DNA of 64,000 bases from Chitinophagales bacterium (GCA_017303475.1 JAFLBO010000023.1:1-64000); one strand, 5' to 3'; counted from the first letter of the stretch, positions 16,839 through 26,474 are shown. Numbers and translations: made by a program. Notes: a model not told the origin generated them from the letters alone.

Positions 16839-18248
16839 TTATCTCGGCTTATCAAAAAAATGCGGGTATTTCGGATGTTTATCTGTTTCTATGTCACGAT
16901 ACCGGACGATCAGGGTATCTTTCCCTTGTTCAAAAAAGGGGTTGACCAGGTATTTTACCAGATTGACCTGATTACCCATGCTTCCTGGTTTGGGTTCCCG
17001 GCGGATTTGCCGTTTAGGTATTAGTTTGCCCGCTTTCCAGCCAAATACAGTTTGTACCTGATCTGTGTACCAGGCGCCTCCGGAACTTGTCCATATCTCC
17101 TGCTTTTCCGAATTTTTTTCCATGTGACCCCACAAGGAACCAGCACATTCCAGGCTGCCAGTTGATTGATTCCAATAATAAATTGTACGCTCAATGTTGC
17201 CATGCATATTTGGTGATGCGGTGAAAACCAGTTCATAAATACCATCAAAATTCATATCTTCAAAGAACGTCTCGATACCTTCCGTATATTCGTTTATCGG
17301 ACTCTGTTTGAGCGCATGAAGTACTCCTGATTTAAGGGTGTAACAATACACTAAATTGGTATCGGGCATTAGGATAATAGCTATTGTATCTCCACTATTA
17401 AAAAAATCTCCAACAAAAGCAGGCGCAAAAGGCGTAGTATCCCGGGGCAGAGTATGAGTTACAATCAGCTTTTGTATATGAAGCAAATAATTAGATCTCG
17501 AAATTCCATCCTGCCAACATACCTGATAAATGGCTGTATCTTTATAAGTATCATAGATTAATATCGGGAAATTAAGCGTTTTGGTCCATTGTCGCAAAAA
17601 TACTTCGGCCTTCGGCCCGGCATCTACTTTCAACGCTGATATCTCGCCCAACTTGTTGATACTAAAGTCTATACGAGCATTTCGGTGATAAGGGTCAAAC
17701 AAACTATCCAGTGAGCGGTGTAGGTCGAGCGAATCATATTCCACGACTGCACTGAGGTACGAAAAACCGGGCATATTCATATCCCTGCGCGGCTGCATTA
17801 CAATGGGTTCATTACATAAATATTGCGCACAAAGACTTTGAAAATGCGATGCAAAGCTGGGCGGTATTGGGAGCCAGTTTTTCTGTTTATCTGTTATATA
17901 TATTTGTTTAAAGTTGAATTCCTGGTATTGTTTGAATATGATAAATTCCATTTCATAACCCTGTACGCCAAATGATTGCGGAGCCTTCCACCGATAAAAT
18001 ACATCGTTGTAATGCGATTCATTGTAATTGACCGGAAGAGAAGGGCCAAACTCTTCAAGCAGCGCTGCGCATAATTTCCGGTAATCCCTGAGCGTGGATA
18101 TTTTTAGTCGGGTTCCTTCCGCGTCTATAAGAACGGTATCCAGACCTTCCAGGAAAAATTTTACCGGCTTACCGCTGAAGCCGACAGGTCCCCCCGTGTT
18201 GCAAAAGCAAAGAAACAGCCCGGAAATAATGCAGATAAGCAAGCGCAT
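16839..18248 (-). CDS. Lipoprotein of unknown function with FG-GAP/XAC2610-like end
   Basis: A 469-residue exported protein. The N-terminus MRLLICIISGLFLCFC ends in a lipobox-like sequence, so it is probably lipid-anchored. The first ~250 residues are unique. Around 330-420 there is a calcium-site-like stretch, FEDMNFDGIYELVFTASPNMHGN, resembling the D-x-N-x-D-G loops of FG-GAP and XAC2610-type proteins. ATG at 18248 is chosen because the signal peptide starts there; the frame to 18326 only adds a hydrophilic stretch. It lies divergently to the secreted protein at 18374. Confidence 0.75.
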   Translation of the reverse strand: MRLLICIISGLFLCFCNTGGPVGFSGKPVKFFLEGLDTVLIDAEGTRLKISTLRDYRKLCAALLEEFGPSLPVNYNESHYNDVFYRWKAPQSFGVQGYEMEFIIFKQYQEFNFKQIYITDKQKNWLPIPPSFASHFQSLCAQYLCNEPIVMQPRRDMNMPGFSYLSAVVEYDSLDLHRSLDSLFDPYHRNARIDFSINKLGEISALKVDAGPKAEVFLRQWTKTLNFPILIYDTYKDTAIYQVCWQDGISRSNYLLHIQKLIVTHTLPRDTTPFAPAFVGDFFNSGDTIAIILMPDTNLVYCYTLKSGVLHALKQSPINEYTEGIETFFEDMNFDGIYELVFTASPNMHGNIERTIYYWNQSTGSLECAGSLWGHMEKNSEKQEIWTSSGGAWYTDQVQTVFGWKAGKLIPKRQIRREPKPGSMGNQVNLVKYLVNPFFEQGKDTLIVRYRDIETDKHPKYPHFFDKPR

Positions 18249-18373
18249 GGAGGTCTTTTGTTCCAAAGTTATGAAATTTTGGTAGCTTTTCAGATATTTA
18301 CATTGGCTTATTGCACGAATACCCAAGCCAGGTATAAAATGACGAATTGATCAGACACAAGAAAAACCCCACT

Positions 18374-19534
18374 ATGCAAAACTACTTATTGCAACAGCCT
18401 GGTTGCCTGAAATATTTACTGATGTTGTATGTATTGAGCTTCTCCGTTCATTCCATGCAGGCACAGTGCCTGAACGAAATACAATATCTTGCAGGAAATC
18501 ATCAAATTGCCTGCACTAATGTAGATATCACGTCCTGGGGAAGTGTCAGCGGAGGGACCTCATGCACCGGCTCTATTGGCCCATTTGTGATAGGTTTTGA
18601 TAACATCAATGGGGGCTACACCTTTACATTTTCCCCTCCTGTAGCAGGTGTAAGTCTTGGTTTTGCGGTAATTGATAACCAGGAGTTCAATCCTGTGGGG
18701 CGAGAGGAAGTGTCGCTTATGATTAACGGTGCACCATATGCTTTTCCGGACAATGGTTCGCCAAACTGCGACGATTTCCAGGCAATAGTCTCACCTGGTG
18801 GAAATCTCAGGTGTCCAAATTGTCCCGATCCGTTAGGGTGTCATGCCGGTTGTGTTGATGTGAATATTTATGAAACAATCAATACCATAACAGTCAGCGA
18901 TACTCATTTTGGTACAGGAGGATGGGGAGTAACCTTTTCGATCAGTTTTTGCTGTGAACCCCCATGTTTGGTGGATGCAGGCGTGCTCGCATCCCAGGAT
19001 TTGGAGCTTTGCGCAGGTTCAACTGCCTCGGTTCCAAATGCGGCAAATACGTCATTGCCACCAGGATCTCTCCTCCAATACATTCTTTTTTCCGACCTGA
19101 ACGACACCATAGGTAGTATCCTGTTAACCAGCAATATACCAGAGTTTTTGTTTGATCCTGATATTATGCAAGTGGGGCAGACATATTATATTGCTGCGGT
19201 TGCAGGGCAAAACATTGGTGGAAATGTTGATTTAACGGACAATTGTCTGGATTTTTCAAATGCGATCAAGGTATTATGGCGCCCCAGTCTCAGTGTTGTT
19301 TTTTCTCAAGACAACCCAAATTTGTGTGCAGGTGAATGCACCTCTGTAACTGTTACATTTACTGGAGATCCACCTTTTTCATTGACTTATACTACCGGAG
19401 CTGGAAATTTATCCATAGCTGAGTTTCAGGAAAACACTGGCACTATCGTGGTTTGTGCTGGGGGCAATTCAGCTTCCGGCAGCCTGGTTATTCAGGCAAT
19501 TAAGCTGGAGGATGCGCACTGTGTTTGCGATTGA
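18374..19534 (+). CDS. Secreted cysteine-rich adhesin-like protein, apparently C-terminally truncated
   Basis: A 386-residue exported protein: signal peptide to ~MQAQC, then a beta-rich region with many Cys (CPNCPDPLGCHAGC near 150) and two Ig-like segments (CAGSTASVPNAAN, CAGECTSVTVTF). Such architecture in this group normally continues into more repeats and a gliding-motility or T9SS C-terminal domain. Here the frame ends after KLEDAHCVCD with no sorting domain, so the gene may be cut short or the product may be released differently. ATG at 18374 is chosen because it precedes the signal peptide. Confidence 0.78.
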   Translation: MQNYLLQQPGCLKYLLMLYVLSFSVHSMQAQCLNEIQYLAGNHQIACTNVDITSWGSVSGGTSCTGSIGPFVIGFDNINGGYTFTFSPPVAGVSLGFAVIDNQEFNPVGREEVSLMINGAPYAFPDNGSPNCDDFQAIVSPGGNLRCPNCPDPLGCHAGCVDVNIYETINTITVSDTHFGTGGWGVTFSISFCCEPPCLVDAGVLASQDLELCAGSTASVPNAANTSLPPGSLLQYILFSDLNDTIGSILLTSNIPEFLFDPDIMQVGQTYYIAAVAGQNIGGNVDLTDNCLDFSNAIKVLWRPSLSVVFSQDNPNLCAGECTSVTVTFTGDPPFSLTYTTGAGNLSIAEFQENTGTIVVCAGGNSASGSLVIQAIKLEDAHCVCD

Positions 19535-19862
19535 GAGGAAGGCAAAGGGGCGCAAAGCACACTAGAAACACTACCACTTCCTTTCACACAATAACTACCC
19601 ATATCTTTATACAGTATTTTTTGAAACCCCTCAAGCTCGGAGCTGGGTGTGCTGCTGGCTGACTCGGTACAGGCCAAAAATGCATCGTAGTTATCAGGCC
19701 GGAATGCAGAACAAATGGCGATAGCAAAATCATCCGCATACGCGAAAGCTCGGCCTGTTATATTGTAGAAAATCTCCGATTTTCAGGTAACTTTACATGC
19801 CTTACTGGGCATTTCTCTCTCTCCCGCGCCATATTGCGCAAGTACCTCTTTCCATCTCCATC
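19535..19862. other. Intergenic region with open minus-strand frame lacking a start
   Basis: No confident gene. On the minus strand an open frame of about 95 codons runs from ~19775 to 19492, reading ITGRAFAYADDFAIAIC then LACTESASSTPSSEL. It has no in-frame ATG at its left and overlaps the end of the plus-strand gene. It may be a remnant of a decayed gene. The leader of the T9SS gene at 19863 occupies the right end. Confidence 0.4.
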
Positions 19863-20996
19863 ATGAAACAACTGGCTCTACTTGGCATCCTGGTATGGTG
19901 TTTAACACCTTCGTCCACGGCACAGATCACCATTACCAATGCCGTTTTTCCGGCAGTGGGCGACACCCTGCACTATGCTTTTGGCAACCAACCCGGGGCT
20001 ATTAACCAGATATTTACGCCTCCGGGTGGAAATCAGCAGTGGGACCTGAGTAATCTGCAGCCCACACAATTCTGGAATCAAATCATGCGAAATCCGCAGA
20101 CGGGTGTACATAATGCCCTATTTCCCGGGGCTTCTTTGTGGTTCTATCCTCCCAATTCCACCGACGAGGTCTATTGGCAGGTAAACGGAAACCAGGTGCT
20201 GGATATGGGCTATTTTGGTAAAGATAAACTGGGATTAGACCTGAGCTTATGGTTTAATAAAATACCGGATCTTGAGCATGCCTGGGCTCCGGTCAATTTC
20301 TTTGATCTCCATCAAAGTGCCAGCAACGTACTGATCGCCTTTGATGCCCCTATAGCTCCGCCTATCCTGCTGAACCTGGTCCCTACGGCTGATTCTTTCC
20401 GCATCAGGGTTACTTATCAACGGATCAGTAGTATCGATGCTTATGGCACTATGTCTATACCTGGCGGCGACTTTGATGTGCTTCGGAAAAAACAAACGGA
20501 ATATTATTCCACAGCAGTGGATGTCAAAGTGGCGCCGCTCGGTTGGATTGATATCAGCACTATTGGTGGTCAGCAGCTCCTTCCTTTGGGTACTGATACG
20601 GTCACTACGTTTCATTTTCTTAACGATGTGTCGAAGGAAGCTATTGCCATTTGTACCCTCAATACCGCGCAAAACACAGTAACAGGCGTTCAATACAAGG
20701 CAGTTCCTGCTGCAAGCACCACTCAGACACTTCTGTCTCCAGGGATGCTGGAGGTATATCCCAATCCGGTTCAAAATTCCCTTTTTGTGCATCTCCCTGA
20801 CGATGAAACCGGATCAGATTCTCAATTGATTCTCATCAACACGGAGGGAAAACAAGTGCTGGAGCAACAAGTACCTACTGGCATAACAGAGCGTGAAGTC
20901 CATATTCCGGTGAGTCATCTGGCGCCAGGCATTTATACACTGGTGCTTCAACGGAATGCTATAGTGGCCGGGCGTGCCATGGTGGTTAAGAGGTGA
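19863..20996 (+). CDS. Secreted protein with T9SS sorting domain
   Basis: A 377-residue exported protein with a signal peptide (MKQLALLGILVWCLTPSSTAQ). The middle ~270 residues are beta-rich with no family I recognise; GDTLHYAFGNQPGAINQIFTPPGGNQQWDLSNL is the kind of opening seen in lipid- or carbohydrate-associated secreted proteins of this group. Residues ~295-377 are a T9SS type A sorting domain (LEVYPNPVQNSLFV ... MVVKR). ATG at 19863 is chosen because it begins the signal peptide; the frame to 19797 adds no signal. Confidence 0.82.
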   Translation: MKQLALLGILVWCLTPSSTAQITITNAVFPAVGDTLHYAFGNQPGAINQIFTPPGGNQQWDLSNLQPTQFWNQIMRNPQTGVHNALFPGASLWFYPPNSTDEVYWQVNGNQVLDMGYFGKDKLGLDLSLWFNKIPDLEHAWAPVNFFDLHQSASNVLIAFDAPIAPPILLNLVPTADSFRIRVTYQRISSIDAYGTMSIPGGDFDVLRKKQTEYYSTAVDVKVAPLGWIDISTIGGQQLLPLGTDTVTTFHFLNDVSKEAIAICTLNTAQNTVTGVQYKAVPAASTTQTLLSPGMLEVYPNPVQNSLFVHLPDDETGSDSQLILINTEGKQVLEQQVPTGITEREVHIPVSHLAPGIYTLVLQRNAIVAGRAMVVKR

Positions 20997-21041
20997 TACG
21001 TGGCTGCGTCAAAGGTTGCATATCTTTTGACGTCTGGTCAT

Positions 21042-21204
21042 TAGACTTGTTGCGATAGGGTACTGTTTGTGCGATGCGGCCAAATTTTCTTTTATACTGC
21101 GTTAAAATTTTCATCGAATTGCCCGCATTCGACTGCAAATTTTGCCTTGTCTAAAACAAAATTTGTTGCCACCTCGCACAAACGCCCCCATCGCAACAAG
21201 TCTA
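21042..21204. repeat. Interrupted inverted repeat between convergent genes
   Basis: TAGACTTGTTGCGAT (21042-21056) is perfectly complementary to 21190-21204. A second pair, TGTTTGTGCGA (21064-21074) with 21174-21184, matches at ten of eleven positions. Inner CAAATTTTG/CAAAATTTG segments add further pairing. It lies between the 3' ends of the T9SS gene and the glycosyltransferase gene. Confidence 0.7.
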
Positions 21205-21226
21205 TTATGAAGAATCCAGCTCTATT

Positions 21227-22222
21227 TTACACCAGCAATTGCTCTGTTTGAATACCCATCGCACAGGCAAAATGGCCTTTGGGGCACGAGCGGTGTCCGT
21301 GAATGCCGCAGGGGCGGCAAGGCAAATGTTCGCGGGTTTCTACCACAAAAGCCCGATCGGAAAGCGGCCCAAAGCCAAAATCTGTAACCGTTGAACAAAA
21401 TATAGCCGCCACCGGCGCATTCATGGCGGATGCGATATGCAAGGGGGCTGAATCGTTCACATAGTTCATTTGAGCGTCTTTCATCAGGGCGGCAGATTGC
21501 AGTACAGTAAGGGCGCCGGCCAGGTTTTGTCCATGCACATCCGGGCATTGCCGCAGCATGTCTGCTATCAACGGGCGGTCTGCAGCGCTACCCAGGAAAT
21601 AGATTTTCTTTTGCGCCATAGCCGGCAAGCGCAGGAAATCTATCCAGCGGTCTGCCGGATACTGCTTGGTATTCCACACAGAAGCAGGGGCAATGCAGAT
21701 GTATGGAGCCTGTTTAAGGCTACTCACTTGGGCAAAATCTTCCGCAGATGGATATAACGCCGGGCGGCAAACGGGATCGTCGACCAAGCCTTGCAAAAGT
21801 TGGTGATTGCGTGTGGTTTCGTGTATTCCACGCTCAAATACATGCCGTGCCTGGTGGTGAAACAGTCTGGAAAACGGGTTTTTATCAAATCCTGCAATAT
21901 ACCCGGCGCCGGAAAATGCCGCCAGAAACCCCGTTACAGCAAACCGGTGTACATTGATCACCGCATCGTAATGCCGCTGCCGGATGCCTTTCCAATGTTG
22001 CCAGATATTCCGGAACTTATCTTTTTTCTTATCCAGCGTATATACTGTTCTGATATACGGATGGCCTTCAAACAATGCCTCGTTGCCTTTTCGCAAGAGA
22101 AAATCAATGCCTGCATCCGGGTAGGCAGCATGCAGGTTTTCCACCAGCGATGTGGCCAGGACCACATCGCCGATGAAGGCGGTTTGGATGATGAGGAAGG
22201 TTTTGGGGGGATGTTGAAACAT
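21227..22222 (-). CDS. Glycosyltransferase family 9 (heptosyltransferase-like)
   Basis: A 331-residue cytoplasmic enzyme with the GT-B fold. The N-terminal block FLIIQTAFIGDVVLATSLVENL is the family 9 signature. The C-terminal nucleotide-sugar domain shows YICIAPASVWNTKQYPADRW and then VNDSAPLHIASAMNAPVAAIF, which fits ADP-heptose or related sugar binding. It would add a sugar to lipopolysaccharide core or another surface glycan. A TAnnTTTG element (minus strand 22230-22237) lies only 7 nt before ATG 22222, so the mRNA may be leaderless. Confidence 0.92.
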   Translation of the reverse strand: MFQHPPKTFLIIQTAFIGDVVLATSLVENLHAAYPDAGIDFLLRKGNEALFEGHPYIRTVYTLDKKKDKFRNIWQHWKGIRQRHYDAVINVHRFAVTGFLAAFSGAGYIAGFDKNPFSRLFHHQARHVFERGIHETTRNHQLLQGLVDDPVCRPALYPSAEDFAQVSSLKQAPYICIAPASVWNTKQYPADRWIDFLRLPAMAQKKIYFLGSAADRPLIADMLRQCPDVHGQNLAGALTVLQSAALMKDAQMNYVNDSAPLHIASAMNAPVAAIFCSTVTDFGFGPLSDRAFVVETREHLPCRPCGIHGHRSCPKGHFACAMGIQTEQLLV

Positions 22223-22229
22223 ATGCTTG

Positions 22230-22237
22230 CAAAGCTA
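22230..22237 (-). promoter_or_regulatory. TAGCTTTG -7 element next to the GT9 start
   Basis: On the minus strand TAGCTTTG matches TAnnTTTG and ends 7 nt before the start codon at 22222. The predicted transcript would start within a few bases of the ATG, leaving little or no leader. No clear -33 TTTG was found at the right distance. Confidence 0.5.
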
Positions 22238-22351
22238 TCCGCCTTTGCCATATCCTGTCGGATTAAAAAATGACAATTTTGGTCAATTGCATAGATTTCC
22301 AAAGTAGTGTTACCGCGTACGTACCTTCGCAACCCAATACTTACCATCTTC

Positions 22352-23089
22352 ATGCGTACACTATTCCTTACCCTGATATTTGGTTTTTCCCTCGTTCTCC
22401 TGAGCGCGCAATCCAAAGAAGCCAAACTGGTTATATCCCCTCTCACCGGCGATTTTTACATATACACCACTTATAACCGTTACGAAGACTCCCGGGTAAT
22501 GGCCAATGGGATGTACCTGGTAACCAATAGCGGGGTAGTAATGTTTGATACGCCCTGGGATACCACACAATTTCAGCCGCTGCTGGATAGTATTCAGGCC
22601 CGGCACCAACAAAAGGTAGTAATGGCTTTGGCTACGCATTGGCACGATGATAAAACCGCCGGACTGGAATATTACCGGCAGCAGGGCATTCGTACCTACA
22701 CTACCATACAGACAGATGTTTTTAGCAAGAAAAACGGGCATAAAAGGGCCGAGTTTCTGCTGGCTCAGGATACGGTTTTTCGGGTTGGACAATACAGTTT
22801 TGAAACCTATTATCCTGGTGAAGGACACACAGCAGACAATATTGTGGTTTGGTTTGGACAGGAAAAAATCCTTTATGCCGGTTGTCTGGTAAAGGGGGCA
22901 GACGCCAAAAACCTGGGTTATCTGGGCGATGCCAATGTGATGGAGTATGCTAATACCCTGAAGCGGGTACAGCAAAAATTCCGAAAACCAAACTATATCA
23001 TTATTGCCCACAGCGATTGGAAAAACAAACGTTCATTGAAACACTCTATCCGGTTGGCGGAAAAGTTGCGCAAAAGCAGTAAAGGATAG
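22352..23089 (+). CDS. Subclass B1 metallo-beta-lactamase
   Basis: A 245-residue periplasmic enzyme that would hydrolyse the beta-lactam ring, including carbapenems in characterised relatives. It has a signal peptide (LFLTLIFGFSLVLLSAQ). All B1 zinc ligands are visible: His96, His98 and Asp100 in THWHDDKTAG, His159 in GEGHTADN, Cys178 in AGCLVKG and His220 in IIAHSDW. Lys181, three residues after the Cys, matches the substrate-carboxylate lysine of B1 enzymes. The stretch KNLGYLGDAN after it is also B1-like. ATG at 22352 is chosen because it precedes the signal peptide. No transposon or resistance neighbour is seen, which fits an intrinsic chromosomal gene. Activity is inferred. Confidence 0.87.
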   Translation: MRTLFLTLIFGFSLVLLSAQSKEAKLVISPLTGDFYIYTTYNRYEDSRVMANGMYLVTNSGVVMFDTPWDTTQFQPLLDSIQARHQQKVVMALATHWHDDKTAGLEYYRQQGIRTYTTIQTDVFSKKNGHKRAEFLLAQDTVFRVGQYSFETYYPGEGHTADNIVVWFGQEKILYAGCLVKGADAKNLGYLGDANVMEYANTLKRVQQKFRKPNYIIIAHSDWKNKRSLKHSIRLAEKLRKSSKG

Positions 23090-23147
23090 GCAGCATTTAA
23101 GTTGCAGGGGTTATCTATGATATAGCGGTAACAACCACACCTAACCT

Positions 23148-23993
23148 ATGCACAAACTAACCCTTTTACTCGCTGCTTTTTTATATAGCCAAACTCTTTC
23201 CGCGCAGGTGTTTGCTGGCGTGTCGGATCAAATGATCAAGGGCGAGGAGTTTGTCAACCTGACAGCATTTGCATTTTCTTTCGGCAATTTTCAGCAACTA
23301 CAGGATAGTCTGGACCTGGATATGGACGGCCGTTACGATCTGGATTTTTGGGTGGAAGCGGCTAAGGTGCCGGATTACTTCGGGGGAAATATATATTTAT
23401 ACGGCAAACATGCAGATGTATCTGTTATGCTGGATTCTGCCAACGAAATTCGGGCTTTGCAGGCGGGGCATCCCATTCTCCCCGTTGATCATTGGAGCAA
23501 GCCAAGTTTGGAAGATAACTATTATCAGGGTGTGTTTCTGGCCAAATACTTCGGTATTTCCGGCGATTTACAGCAATATGGAAACTGGCTGACTACTGCC
23601 ACACAATACGCGGCATTCCGGATAAAAAACACGGCTGGCGACACCCTTTTGGGCTGGCTAAAGGTAAACGCATCGGTGGCGCCAAATGGCGCAAGCGCGG
23701 CACTCAAGGTGCAGGAATGGGCTATTCAATCTGCGCCAGTGGTGAGTGTATCTGCTCCGGAATTGCTCTGGAAGCCGGTTTTGTTTCCTAATCCAGCCAA
23801 AGATCAGGTTTGGCTTTCGGGTCCTGAAAATCAGTTGGCTACACTGCGCCTGTGGGATGCCCGGGGCAATTTATGCCTCAGTACCTCCGTTCCCGGCAGC
23901 GCCTCCATCTCTCTTACAAACTTGCCCAATGGGATCTATTTTTGGCAATGGCAGGGTGCTTCAGGTGTTTTGCAAAAGGGGAGAGGATTCTAA
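23148..23993 (+). CDS. Small secreted protein with T9SS sorting domain
   Basis: A 281-residue exported protein with a signal peptide (MHKLTLLLAAFLYSQTLSAQ). The central ~180 residues are beta-rich with a calcium-like DLDMDGRYDLDFWV motif near residue 60; no family is recognised. The last ~80 residues form a T9SS type A sorting domain (PVLFPNPAKDQVWLS ... LQKGRGF). It follows the beta-lactamase gene by 58 bp on the same strand; a shared role is not evident. Confidence 0.8.
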   Translation: MHKLTLLLAAFLYSQTLSAQVFAGVSDQMIKGEEFVNLTAFAFSFGNFQQLQDSLDLDMDGRYDLDFWVEAAKVPDYFGGNIYLYGKHADVSVMLDSANEIRALQAGHPILPVDHWSKPSLEDNYYQGVFLAKYFGISGDLQQYGNWLTTATQYAAFRIKNTAGDTLLGWLKVNASVAPNGASAALKVQEWAIQSAPVVSVSAPELLWKPVLFPNPAKDQVWLSGPENQLATLRLWDARGNLCLSTSVPGSASISLTNLPNGIYFWQWQGASGVLQKGRGF

Positions 23994-24026
23994 ACAAGCG
24001 ATAAATCTTTTTGACACGAAGACGGA

Positions 24027-24065
24027 GAGGCGCAGAGGATGGATAAATCTGTTCCTCTGCGCCTC
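24027..24065. terminator. Bidirectional terminator-like hairpin
   Basis: GAGGCGCAGAGGA (24027-24039) is perfectly complementary to 24053-24065 with a 13-nt loop. A T-rich tail follows on the plus strand (TTTGTT). It sits between two convergent genes and reads as a terminator for both. Confidence 0.65.
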
Positions 24066-24080
24066 TTTGTTCGCCTAAAA

Positions 24081-26363
24081 TCACATCCTCACCACCTTGC
24101 ACCAGCCCACCCGGGCGCCAGCCTCAAGGCGTATAAGATACACCCCTGAAGCGCCCCAGGTTTTGGCATCCAGTGTGAATAGTTGTGTTCCGGCATCATG
24201 GGTTGCTGTTTCTTGCTGCACCAATTGCCCGTCTGCACTGAACACCGATAGGACGGTTTGATCCCTTTCCGGCAAATACACAGATAACCGGGCCTGATCT
24301 GTAACCGGATTGGGCTCCAGGCGAATAGAAAGCAATTCCTTCTGTATTGATTTTACTTCTGAAACCTCGCCTGCTGCTACATTGAAAGTGTAATCACATA
24401 CTCCCTTGTTGCCACATCCGTCAGTGAGAACCCATCTGATTTTGTGTGTGCCTACCGGTAATTCTGGTACAATTCCTGCAGGGTTTTCAGCAGATACCCA
24501 CCTGACGGAGGCCGTACTGGTAGTTCCCAGGGTACTTTGCGCCATACGGAATTGCCACTTCTGCGTTTGTGGTACCGGACGGTTATCAAAAGGTCTGGGC
24601 GTACCGCCTATGAAGTTTGGACTCAAATGATTATTGTAATAAATGGTGTCGGCGGGCGGAGGATTTATGGAATTGATCACCGTTTCCATAACACCATCAG
24701 TATCCAGATCCAGATAAAGAAGGTAATTGAACCCAACATTTGAGCCTGAGCAGGCATCAGTGCCCGTTACGCTAAGCAGGGCGGCTGTTTCGGTTAAATC
24801 CTGGGAAGGTAAGGAAGGATTGAACACGCCATTCCAATAGAAAGGATGGTTGAACGAAGAATCTTCAAACACCAATCCTGAGTGCGGACAAGGCTCAAAC
24901 ACCGGATCTGTACTATCCAGAATTTTGATAATCTGCTTATACCTATAACCGTTGGCATTAGCGCTCCAGAAAGTGCAATAATTAGTGGCGGCTGTATCTA
25001 CGGGTGTTATTTTTACAATGGTGGGCTGCCAGGGGGGCAGGGTACCGCAAGCCGATACGGTGGGTCCGGGCAGGTTGACCGGATTGTTCGCAATAGGATT
25101 AGGGGTAGGATTGGGCACCAAAATCAAGGGTGCATTAGGATTGTAGGTACACCAGTTGATCACCGTCCAAACCCGTTCTATCCGGTAACAGGCATCCGGT
25201 ACTATATCAATGATCTCATCCTCATAAGAAACGCCTATCAATTCACAATCTTCCCCAAAAAACACTGGCTCGCCATAGATTCCGGTACTGTTGCAATTGG
25301 TGGCAACCACATCATTAGGAAACTTGATGTAATAATCCTGCTCGTAACTCACCATAATGCGTTGTGTACAGGTGCTGAAATTGCCGGAACAATCTGTTAC
25401 CCGAAACGTTCGTGTAAGCGTGCCTTTGTTACATACAGTGTCGAACTGGTTATAATTGGCAGTAAACGTGACGCCATTAACACAACAGTTATCAATGGTA
25501 GTAGGTGATCCATAGCTCTGTAAACTGGGATCAAACTGTTCGCAGGAAACAGATACCGTGGCAGGTGGCGTACACACAGGCTTTATTTTATCCTCCACGC
25601 TAACTGTTACGTAACATTCGTTGTAAATGAGACCGCCATTGGCATCCAAAGACGGCGTACCATCTTCATTCCATTGATAAGCGCGCAGCGCAACCGTTTG
25701 GGTGGATCCGGCTTCCCCACAATAAAATTTAATGGAATCCTGCTCCGAAATGGCCCGCTCAAATTCGCTGGGAAAATCCGGAAACGGATCATTGCATGGT
25801 GGCTGACCATTTACGTGGTTCAAACCATTGATAACAGCAGAATAGGGCGCCACCCTGCGAATAGTAAGGATAAAATCGCTGCATTCATCGTAAGTGCCAT
25901 TGTCGAAAACATCCGCTTTCAACCAAACAGCCCCGCCAAATTGTCCGTTTCCGGCTTCATAACAATCATTGGGGTCGTCGCCAACGCCAATTGCCACCGT
26001 AACTGCCTGATCGCACACCATTACCGGAGGGTTATAATCGAACACCTTCACGGTAAAGGAACAGGACGCGGAATTTCCCGCCGTATCTGTAACCACAAAA
26101 GCATTGGTTGATAGTCCAACCGGGAACAAACCGCCGGAAGGCAAGCCAGCCGTTTGAATCAGCGACAAAGGCCCCTCGCCGCTCACCACAACCTCGTAGG
26201 TATGAGGTACGACGCAGTTAAATGGATCTGTGCTGAGTGTAACATTTCCCGGGCAGGTAATGACGGGCAACGAATCTGAATCCCAATGGATTAAGGCAAA
26301 ATGGTTGCCGGCATGAAGGATTTGAACGAAGGCTGTTAACAGGAGTAAGGTGAATAATCGCAT
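24081..26363 (-). CDS. HYR/cadherin-like repeat protein with T9SS sorting domain
   Basis: A 760-residue exported protein with a signal peptide (RLFTLLLLTAFVQILHAG). It has several HYR-like immunoglobulin-fold segments: SLPVITCPGNVTLSTDPFNC (~32), then a central block with KPVCTPPATVSVSCEQFDP and RTFRVTDCSGNFSTC. These occur in large extracellular adhesins of Bacteroidota. The last ~85 residues are a T9SS type A sorting domain (IRLEPNPVTDQARLS ... CKVVRM). Many Cys residues suggest disulfide-linked domains. It is divergent from the giant gene at 26475. Ligand is unknown. Confidence 0.88.
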   Translation of the reverse strand: MRLFTLLLLTAFVQILHAGNHFALIHWDSDSLPVITCPGNVTLSTDPFNCVVPHTYEVVVSGEGPLSLIQTAGLPSGGLFPVGLSTNAFVVTDTAGNSASCSFTVKVFDYNPPVMVCDQAVTVAIGVGDDPNDCYEAGNGQFGGAVWLKADVFDNGTYDECSDFILTIRRVAPYSAVINGLNHVNGQPPCNDPFPDFPSEFERAISEQDSIKFYCGEAGSTQTVALRAYQWNEDGTPSLDANGGLIYNECYVTVSVEDKIKPVCTPPATVSVSCEQFDPSLQSYGSPTTIDNCCVNGVTFTANYNQFDTVCNKGTLTRTFRVTDCSGNFSTCTQRIMVSYEQDYYIKFPNDVVATNCNSTGIYGEPVFFGEDCELIGVSYEDEIIDIVPDACYRIERVWTVINWCTYNPNAPLILVPNPTPNPIANNPVNLPGPTVSACGTLPPWQPTIVKITPVDTAATNYCTFWSANANGYRYKQIIKILDSTDPVFEPCPHSGLVFEDSSFNHPFYWNGVFNPSLPSQDLTETAALLSVTGTDACSGSNVGFNYLLYLDLDTDGVMETVINSINPPPADTIYYNNHLSPNFIGGTPRPFDNRPVPQTQKWQFRMAQSTLGTTSTASVRWVSAENPAGIVPELPVGTHKIRWVLTDGCGNKGVCDYTFNVAAGEVSEVKSIQKELLSIRLEPNPVTDQARLSVYLPERDQTVLSVFSADGQLVQQETATHDAGTQLFTLDAKTWGASGVYLIRLEAGARVGWCKVVRM

Positions 26364-26435
26364 AAGTAGTTGGTTTATTATTCGGAAAATTACGGCAAGT
26401 GCCCGAAGGATCTTGATATTTACCCAACAAAAACT

Positions 26436-26443
26436 TACCTTTG
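26436..26443 (+). promoter_or_regulatory. TACCTTTG -7 element upstream of giant T9SS gene
   Basis: TACCTTTG matches TAnnTTTG and ends 31 bp before ATG 26475. A TTG at 26413-26415 lies about 20 bp upstream and could be the -33 element. Confidence 0.6.
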
Positions 26444-26474
26444 TTTAACAGGCTACATTTTTAACAATCTGTCT

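Noticed and set aside
22352..23089. Recently acquired resistance cassette
   Set aside because: No integron, insertion sequence, direct repeats or other resistance gene flank the beta-lactamase; the neighbours are ordinary Bacteroidota genes.
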